In this document: positions 55,975-64,000 of the stretch, piece after piece
Position numbering within the stretch: the first letter of the stretch is position 1
Layout of the letters: every line of letters begins with the position of its first letter
Assembly (NCBI GenBank): GCA_949361645.1
Contig: OX442430.1
Span: forward strand, 2,403,856-2,467,855
DNA length: 64,000 nt
Source of the DNA: Spongilla lacustris
Taxonomy: Eukaryota; Porifera; Demospongiae; Spongillida; Spongillidae
Direction: 5' to 3'
Position numbers and translations under genes: made by a program
Notes under the pieces: generated by a model
Told to the model about the DNA's origin: nothing
What the model saw: only the letters and a program-made list of their open reading frames with translations
The model's database searches: none

Positions 55975-56275
55975 TGTGAGGTGTACATGTAACCAGGGGT
56001 GAGGTGTACATGTGACCAGGTGAGGTGTACATGTAACCAGGGGTGAGGTGTACATGTGACCAGGGGTGAGGTGTACATGTGACCAGGGTAGAGGTGTACA
56101 TGTGACCAGGGATGAGGTGTACCTGTTACCAGGTGAGGTGTACATGTGACCAGGTGAGGTGTAAATGTGACCAGGGGTGAGGTGTACATGTGACCAGGGG
56201 TGAGGTGTACATGTGACCAGGGGTGAGGTGTACATGTGACCAGGTGAGGTGTACATGTGACCAGGTGTGAGGTGT
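55975..56275. repeat. Minisatellite, about 19-23-bp unit (gaggtgtacatgtgaccagg)
   Basis: About 13 units, some with an extra 'ggt'. Each has the palindromic core TGTACA/ACATGT. Confidence 0.92.
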
Positions 56276-56608
56276 TCATATACTACATGTACATGTACTT
56301 GCCTTCCACAATATACATGTGCACTTAGAGTGCATTTAACAGGGCCAGCTCCATTGTTGGTACAAATGGGTTGTGGTAAGATGGCGTAGACTGGCATGAT
56401 GGCCTGGTGGTGTAGACTGGCCTGAAGCAGTCCACACACACACCTAAGAATACTTGCGGTACAGACGGGCTGTACCGGTAACATCTACATGATTGCTTCC
56501 TGAGCTTGTAGCATACATAGAGGCCATTGACAGGGGAAGAGGGTGGGAGTGGGGGCAGCATGATCTACCAATTGTGGTAAAATCCATCCTTTCTGTTTGT
56601 GTGGTGTG

Positions 56609-57121
56609 GTGTGGTGCACTGGTGATGCCAGGATTTTATTGAAGGGGGGCGGGGCCATCTTAAGGCTAGGGCAGAGGCAAGGGTGGTAGGGGACATGCCC
56701 CTCCCCCCCCCACCCCCACCCCCAGCAAGGGGGTAAGGGGAACGCTGTAAGCTCCCCCATTGGGGTCTGGGACTCAGCTGCTTTGCACTTTGTGAGTCCC
56801 AAACATACCATGTCATTGCGTGGTAACAGATATACATGTACAAGTAACGCTACACTGTACAACAATTACTTGCTTCCAGACTTTCCTGTAGTCTCGCAAA
56901 CCTAATAGTTTGCTATTGCATGGCACAGCGATCGGCATATGATTGATGAGGTTGCTATATACACATGTACATTATACATGTACATGTGCAAACATTGACA
57001 CATATTGTGCTGGTATTAATAGTAGGGGAGGGGCGGAGCCTAAACATCGCTGTACAAGCTAAAATCTTGGGGGGGGGGGGGTCCAAACCCCTCCCCCCCC
57101 AGCTCCACCACTGGTGTGGTG
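56609..57121. mobile_element. hAT-like MITE with 8-bp flanking repeats
   Basis: The element is 56617-57113. Left end CACTGGTGATGCCAGGATTT; right end, reverse-complemented, CAGTGGTGGAGCTGGGGGGG. GTGTGGTG flanks both sides (56609-56616, 57114-57121), although it lies in a GTG-rich region, which weakens the evidence. The interior has C and G runs and the phrase 'gctgtaagctcccccattgg'. Confidence 0.65.
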
Positions 57122-57469
57122 TGTATGTGTGTGCAGTGTGGTGATTAAATTCATGTGTGAGACCAAGTCAACCTTTGAAGTGGCATTCAGATCTCAGTGT
57201 AGAAGTCTTGTCAAATTTGCCTTGAAATGGATATAACATACCACCAGTGAGTACGTATGATGTGTTGCAGAGAACCATGTGTTACTGAAAGGTGAGATAT
57301 TGACTGGGAGCCTGTAAGAAATAGCACCTGTTTCCTCACATTGCATCAAAGACTTCCAAGTTGTGTGCGAGGCTGCACTAAGGGTGCGAGACTACACCAC
57401 TTGAGGGTGTGGGGTTCCACTAAGGGTATGGGGCTCCACTAAGGGTGTGGGATCTACGGTGGCCCGGTA

Positions 57470-57705
57470 GATGAAGGGTACATGTCCGCCTGTGTTGACC
57501 ACCAGTGAAGGGTACATGTACACCTATGCAGACCACCAGTGAAGGGTACATGTACACCTGTGTTGACCACCAGTGAAGGGTACATGTACACCTTTGTTGG
57601 CCACAAGTGAAGGGTACATGTACACCTGTGTTGACCATCAGTGAAGGGTACATGTACACCTGTGTTGACCACCAGTGAAGAGTACATGTACACCTGTGTT
57701 GGCTG
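57470..57705. repeat. Minisatellite, 34-35-bp unit
   Basis: About seven units of 'agtgaagggtacatgtacac' followed by 'ctgtgttgaccacc'. Each contains the palindrome GTACATGTAC. Confidence 0.93.
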
Positions 57706-58063
57706 TCACTTCTGGAAGAGTTCAAAGGTGCTTGTATCACATTTATGTTACTTTGGAGTAGTTATCGCATACTGTAGGGAGTCCAAAGGTGGTGGTGCTA
57801 CATATACATGTGTACATGTAGAACATGGGTCACGGGTGCATACATGCATGCACACGCAAGGCATTACACATTGGTTTCCATCCCAAGTATGTGTGTGTGT
57901 GTATGTGTGTGCTCAGGAAGGTTAAAGCAGTCTCATGCAAAAATTATATTTACATGTTTTCAGCAAGGAAGTTCTATATTACATCATTGTTAATGTTGGT
58001 GTTTGCCACCCAAATAAGGGGCAATGCTCCCCTGTCCAATTGGCACCCATGGAGAGGTACCAA

Positions 58064-58088
58064 GGGGGGGGGGGGGGGGGGGGGGGGT
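58064..58088. repeat. Poly-G run
   Basis: About 24 G, followed by 'ttacatgtacatg'. Length likely unreliable. Confidence 0.8.
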
Positions 58089-59174
58089 TACATGTACATG
58101 TGGTACTTCTAGCACTTTTGGAAACATTGAGATTGAGTGTCAGATACAGTGTAGAGACAGATCCTGATGGAGGGGCATATATATACCACAATTCCCTGTA
58201 CACCCTTGTACTGAGGGTACCCCTCCCACACCTAATTTCCCCTCCCCCCACCCCCACAACCTGTTTTTTTCTTGAGGGAAACACTCCAGTCGTATGCAGA
58301 TCAATACATTAATGCACATCCAGTATTTACATGCTATGCATGCAGCCTTGCTTGCAACTTGTGTAAATATTGCAGGTGTAAAATATACACATTTCCTACA
58401 TAATGCTATGCGCCTATGAGTACATGTACATGTACTTCACTTTATACCACACCTTGCCATCTTTGAATTGCAAAGCAAATATTTGCTGGGTGCCCCACAC
58501 AAGAGGCTGCAGTGTATATTTGGGCATGTACAATTTCAGCAGGCCACTGGAATACAAAGTTGGTTGATCATCGCTGTTGCTATGCATGGAATGAAAACTG
58601 CACAACCGTTGTGCTTGAAGAAAGCAAGTATTGCACACTTTGTTTTGTTAGGTACATGTAGCAACCTTGTTCCCTCCCTTGGGGGTTGAAAGGATTTTTT
58701 AACAGGATCATCGGCATTCCAATTTAGTGGCAAAGTTGCAGATGGCATGCCAGCAGGGTTTAGGGTACTAAAGGTATTCTGTCGAGACTGTCATGGCCTA
58801 ACTGGAGGCAATCAGGCTGTCTGCACCACTGTAGATCTAAGATTCTCCTCGAACCTATAAGGATATCATGTCATCCACAACCATATCGTTACATGGCATC
58901 CACCAATGGTCAGAGAAGGAGGTCTGGGTACCTGCGTAAACCCAGTCAATACGTTTGCGCTGAGACTCAGCCAAGGTATCTGTTTTGATCAATATGCACA
59001 TGTTTGATGTCAGCTGGACTATAATGGCTGGATGCTGCTTGTGCCTGTCACAATAGACGAGCCTCATTGATTTGGTTGAGTGATTCACATGTAACCAAGT
59101 AATTTGGGTACCGGATGTTGGTACATGTAGCTTCCCTTCAGCTCATTCCTTTGCATTGAGTGGTATGCAATGAG

Positions 59175-60045
59175 GATCATTAATAGTGGTGTTGGGTGTA
59201 GGGTCATTAATAGTGGTGTTGGGTGTAGGGGTCATTAATAGTGGTGTTGGGTGTAGGGGTCTTTAATAGTGGTGTTGGGTGTAGGGGTCATTAATAGTGG
59301 TGTTGGGTGTAGGGTCATTAATAGTAGTGTTGGGTGTAGGGTCATTAATAGTAGTGTTGGGTGTAGGGGTCATTAATAGTGGTGTTGGGTGTAGGGGTCA
59401 TTAATAGTGGTGTTGGGGTCATTAATAGTGGTGTTGGGTGTAGGGGTCATTAATAGTGGTATAGGGTGTAGGGGTCATTAATAGTGGTGTTGGGTGTAGG
59501 GGTCATTAATAGTGGTGTTGGGTGTAGGGGTCATTAATAGTGGTGTTGGGTGTAGTGGTCATTAATAGTGGTGTTGGGTGTAGGGTCATTAATAGTGGTG
59601 TTGGGTGTAGGGGTCATTAATAGTGGTGTTGGGTGTAGTGGTCATTAATAGTGGTGTTGGGTGTAGGGGTCATTAATAGTGTAGGAGTGATTAATAGTGG
59701 TGTTGGATGTAGAATGTAGGGGTCATTAATAGTGGTGTTGGATGTAGGGTGTAGGGGTCATTAATAGTGGTGTTGGATATAGGGTGTAGGGGTCATTAAT
59801 AGTGGTGTTGGATGTAGGGTGTAGGGGTCATTAATAGTGGTGTTGGATGTAGGGTGTAGGGGTCATTAATAGTGGTGTTGGATGTAGGGTGTAGGGGTCA
59901 GTAATAGTGGTGTTGGATGTAGGGTGTAGGGGTCAGTAATAGTGGTGTTGGATGTAGGGTGTAGGGGTCAGTAATAGTGGTGTTGGATGTAGGGTGTAGG
60001 GGTCAGTAATAGTGGTGTTAGATGTAGGGTGTAGGGGTCAGTAAT
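59175..60045. repeat. Minisatellite with changing unit (28 to 35 bp)
   Basis: About 28-30 units of 'gtcattaatagtggtgttgg' plus 'gtgtaggg'. From about 59690 the unit gains 7 bp (ggatgtagggtgtagggg). From about 59895 a further variant with 'cagtaat' takes over. The ordered succession records how the array grew. Confidence 0.95.
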
Positions 60046-63000
60046 AATGCAAATGGTCAAAGCCCCTATACTAGCCACATGGCTAAGCTAAATGTATGTC
60101 TAGTTTCATGTCTGTCATCTTGCATAGCTACCTTTACTCCACCCCCTTGCCACCCACGTTTATTGGGCCAACTTACAAGAAGGCAATGTTGTATCCGTGT
60201 GTGCATGTTGGTGGAGCCTGAGGGAGAGTGTGATTTAGGTTGGCATATAGATGGCATAGTAGGGTGAGGTGTGTAGTGGAGAGTGTTTAATGCGTGTGGG
60301 AGTGTAGTGTGTGTGAAGGCAGTAGGAATTGAATGAGCAATGATTTCATTATGTACTATAGTCCTGAAATCAACTGATTATTTATAACAGTTACTATATG
60401 TATATAACAGTGTGCAGTAGGTAGGATAGCTGTATTGTGACACTGTGTGACCACTTCACCCGACCACACAGAGGCAGGATCCCAAGTCCTCCACGTCGGA
60501 CAGCGGGTACAAGTGGGCCACAGAGGATGTGAACAAGCAACTGAGGAAGTTTGCGTGGCAACAGTAAATCACCCGTGTTTGCCAAGAGGAAATTACAGTG
60601 CTGTTGTAATTGGTGGAGTATGTTCATGTATTGTGTTGTGACGTCCATTTCAATAGTAACTGCAGGGACTTAATGGGAGTGGTTTCCTTTAGTGGCTTGT
60701 TTCTCATCATTAATTGATTTGTTGTATTGTATGACTGGTGACATGTGGGATCTGTATTCTAATATAGTGCGCATGGATTAATAATCACGGGGGAGCGTAT
60801 AGTGCTCCCCCAGACCATGGGCCCTCCCGTACCCACCCCCACATGTGAATATAGTTATTAGACCCTAGGTTGAATGCATTAGTCACACTACTGAGGAGTG
60901 GATGGGGTGGCCTGGCGAGGAGGCACACATTATAGAGGACTGCAGGAGATAGAATGACAAATGGAATCTGATCCAGGCTATAGTGAAACTTTGGGTTCAG
61001 CTGGTTCCACTGTATGATATGTACTGACAGGTTTTTTAAATGCATAATGCACAAGATATAAAATTTTATTACAATAAACTGAGTTGGTGATGTAGGATTT
61101 CAGAGCAAGGACCTACATTCAGGCAGGTATAGATTTGCTAAATAATGTAGGTTTGTAATATATGAACGTATAATTCCTCGGTTCCGTGTCTGGAAGCGTA
61201 ATATATCTGTACCTGCACTAACTTCAATAACAGCTGCATGTGTAGATCAAATCATCATTAAGCCCATCTAACAGTATCTATTCCTTACAATAGGCTTCAA
61301 GGCTACCTTTGTATTCCTTCAGTATGCTGTTCTTTGGTTCTTGCAGGGAGTAGCTACATGTTCTTGCAGGGAGTAGCTACATGTTTTCTCAAGTGTAATA
61401 ATCGTGTATCTGGATAGAATACACCTGCATATGCATGTTTTCTCAAGTATAATAATCGTGTATCTGGATAGAATACACCTGCATATGCATGTACTTAAAT
61501 CTAACAATCTTACAAATGGAAGCAATGTGAAAACGTAAACATGTGTAATGGATTTTCACCTAATGGTTGTTTATGGGAAAGGGTAAGATCATGCTATGAC
61601 CACTAACAGATTTCACAACAGCAATGAATTCTGAGCTGTACAGATTTTTAGTAGAGTCTTAGATACATGTAAGTTATTTCATGATAAACAGTGACAGACA
61701 GGCATAATAACTATTATGTATATGTAGATGTACATGATCTTGTGGCTACACAGAACTACACATAACAACTTAGATACATTTACACACAAGGTATGTTCTT
61801 TGAAATGGTTCCTATGTTGAGTTTTTTTTTTTTGTATATGAACATAAGTATTTCTGATATCATGCCCAATAAGATTCCGTGTATCTAACGCAATGGCTTG
61901 AAATTCTAAACATATTGGCACCGTGAAACGATTCTTGTCTTGAGTTCTTTACAAATAAAGGAAGAAGAAAATCAAGATGGCATGCATAGCATCATAATAA
62001 CCTTGTGCTGATGTTCAGCTCGGGTTAATTAGGGAGTAGACATATTACCAGTTTGACGAAGTGATGACTATCCACTCGAGAGCAAACACTATAGGCTGAT
62101 GGTACACAGACCTGCAGATCAAGTTACCATGTACATGTATAGCTTCACCACAATTGGTTATCTAAAGTATTGAAACCTTTCGTACCATACCTGGAATGAC
62201 TCTCCCTTCCACTCACCCTCCCTTTTCTTATCAACGGCCTCTATGTATGCTATGCTGTCAGGAAGCAATGATCAGGTAATGTAGCTGTGCCAGCTTACTA
62301 GGTAAGGCCAGCATTCCATTTGTGCTGACTATGGGAATACAGACGTTAGGCTTGCATTCCTCTCAAGGCTTGGGATACATTGCATGTGCAAACAAACATT
62401 GCATGCATTGAATGGTGAATCTATTGGCTGTATCATACAGTCATGCATCATTAGGCCTATAGTGTACCATACATGTAATGTCCCATTTGACCTTCATTGG
62501 ACCTTCATATATTAACACCATTGGACCCTCATACTAACACCAGTGGACCCCCAAGACTTATATTTATTACTGATAATGATGTTGTTTGTGGATTAAGGGG
62601 GAGGGGAAAAACACATGGACCAGTTTTGTAAATGATTAGTGAGGTGGTTCAATATGAGGGTCCAGTGGTCAGTGTTAGTATGAAGGTTGGCCAAGGGCGG
62701 ATCCAGGATTTCTGGAAGGGAGGGGGGGGGGGGGGGGTGCTATTATAACTGAATACTGGTACAGGGCAGCTGCTATGTAGGGTTAGTTTTCCAAATGACT
62801 TCCTCTTGCTTGGTTTCACTTATCACAGCAGATTCTTGCATGCTAATTTTCTTACCAATGTAGGTCAGGATGTTTCTGCAAAAAAACATGCAAGACCTAT
62901 TACATGGTAACACTTGTTTTTTGCCACAACTGGGATTTATAATGAGGTTTGCTAATCAATGGTGCTGTGGCCGCAACCATTTCTTATCAGTGAGCATTAA

Positions 63001-64000
63001 ATAGCCCTGCTGTCTAGTTTTTCACATTTGTTCAACCAAGCAGATAGAGTTAAGATGCTAGGTCTTTCTAAAGGGAGGTTGGCTTCAATACTTTGATTCC
63101 AATTATAGGCCTGCACACCAGTGGTAACAATTTTAAGCATCCTTTTACCTAATGATTATAGGTCTACCCTGCCATATGAATGCTTCACTTGAGCTCATAC
63201 CTATATTTGTACCTCACACAAGGTAGTGAGTGGCCTATGTTTTAGAAATGGCATACCAACACAGGTACGTGCTGGGACATAGCATTCAAAATTTTGGATG
63301 CTAACTGGCCTGCAAATCAAATTCATGGAATGAAATAACATACATTGAGATACAAATACTTCCAAGGAAAACGTATACAATTACAGCTGTAATCAATAGA
63401 CACATTAGACACATTATTCTAAAGAAGCTGCACATGATTTTTTATTGCTCAAAGTAATCATTGATGTCCAGCTACTTTTCCATCATTACAAAGAGTACTT
63501 ATACTAGGGCCTACATGTATAGGCTTCATGAAACAACTGGAAAACAAGTGACGCTGCATGCCTGCTGCCTCTGGAGAACACAGATCAAGTCCAAGACACT
63601 AATAGCAGGCAGAGGCATAAAGTAAAATCGAATAGCAATAACCGCTGTAAGGTGCATGCAAGTATTACGTACATAACATAATGTACTTTATACCGTAATT
63701 ATATTTTGTACTATTTCCTTCCTCCAGTAGATAGTCTTTAGTTTATGTCTTTAGTGGTGGTTAATAATTTAAAATAGCTGGCACAGAATTGTCAGCAAAT
63801 AGAATCAATAAGTGCCGGACTTTCCATCCCTGCACTGAAATTTCAAGTTGAACTGCTGGAGGAAAAGCAGCCACCTGGTGAGCCTAAAACCTTTAAGACT
63901 TGTAAGAGAGTTATGATACGTGACAAGCTTGCATGGAAACACATAATACATGTATAATATTATGAGGATAAAAAAATTTCAAAGCAGCTCTAGTATCACA
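60046..64000. other. 4 kb noncoding
   Basis: No gene recognised. It contains two adjacent tandem doublings, a 23-bp unit at 61338-61383 (ttcttgcagggagtagctac...) and a 54-bp unit at 61384-61491. A hAT-like end with a G run (ggcggatccaggatttctgg) lies at about 62697-62740. Confidence 0.45.

Noticed and set aside
55966..56484. 172-codon minus-strand frame of HLTPGHMYTSP repeats
   Set aside because: Generated by the gaggtgtacatgtgaccagg array.
1..64000. tRNA, rRNA or CRISPR arrays
   Set aside because: No convincing A/B boxes, rRNA core words or spacer-repeat alternation were seen. The tandem arrays have no unique spacers.

Overview
The window is eukaryotic nuclear DNA from an animal. Genes are split by short GT-AG introns, there are no bacterial-style operons, and the genes recognised are metazoan: an Ig/EGF/galectin secreted protein, a TKL-type kinase, a seven-helix receptor, a Mind-bomb-like ankyrin gene and a twin-CX9C mitochondrial ribosomal protein. 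The gene set, the compact introns and the many small transposons would fit a non-bilaterian marine animal such as a demosponge. That is inference; no species marker is visible. A run of exactly 200 N (37312-37511) is a scaffold gap.

Layout. 1-2.9 kb: degenerate internally repeated DNA. 2.9-7.4 kb: transposon debris (a hAT-like element with perfect 8-bp target duplications at 4087-4997, BEL/Pao and Gypsy scraps). 7.5-8.07 kb: two or three exons of a MIB2-like ankyrin gene. 8.5-28 kb: almost only mobile DNA (fold-back elements, a LINE scrap, a Gypsy element split by a smaller transposon, an integrase plus Ulp1-protease relic, a hAT relic, a second integrase relic) and one minisatellite. 30.0-32.3 kb: nine exons of a kinase domain, with two nested fold-back elements in one intron. 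34.4-35.5 kb: an intronless GPCR. 36-51 kb: a segmentally duplicated region with two copies of block A, two copies of block B (each with an MRPS37/CHCHD1-like gene) and, on the minus strand between them, a complete ten-exon gene for a 631-residue secreted protein with three Ig domains, one EGF and two galectin-like domains. A stray copy of one Ig exon lies at 34.0 kb. 50.7-60.05 kb: a dense cluster of at least eight unrelated tandem repeats. 60-64 kb: no gene seen.

The genes do not form one pathway. The best candidate for something undescribed is the Ig-Ig-Ig-EGF-galectin-galectin protein: its exon phases close perfectly over ten exons, its second Ig domain has lost both disulfide cysteines, and both galectin domains have altered sugar-binding residues. 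The duplicated MRPS37-like genes are informative as well: one copy has a GT-to-AT change at its first splice donor and a later hAT insertion whose empty site is preserved in the other copy.
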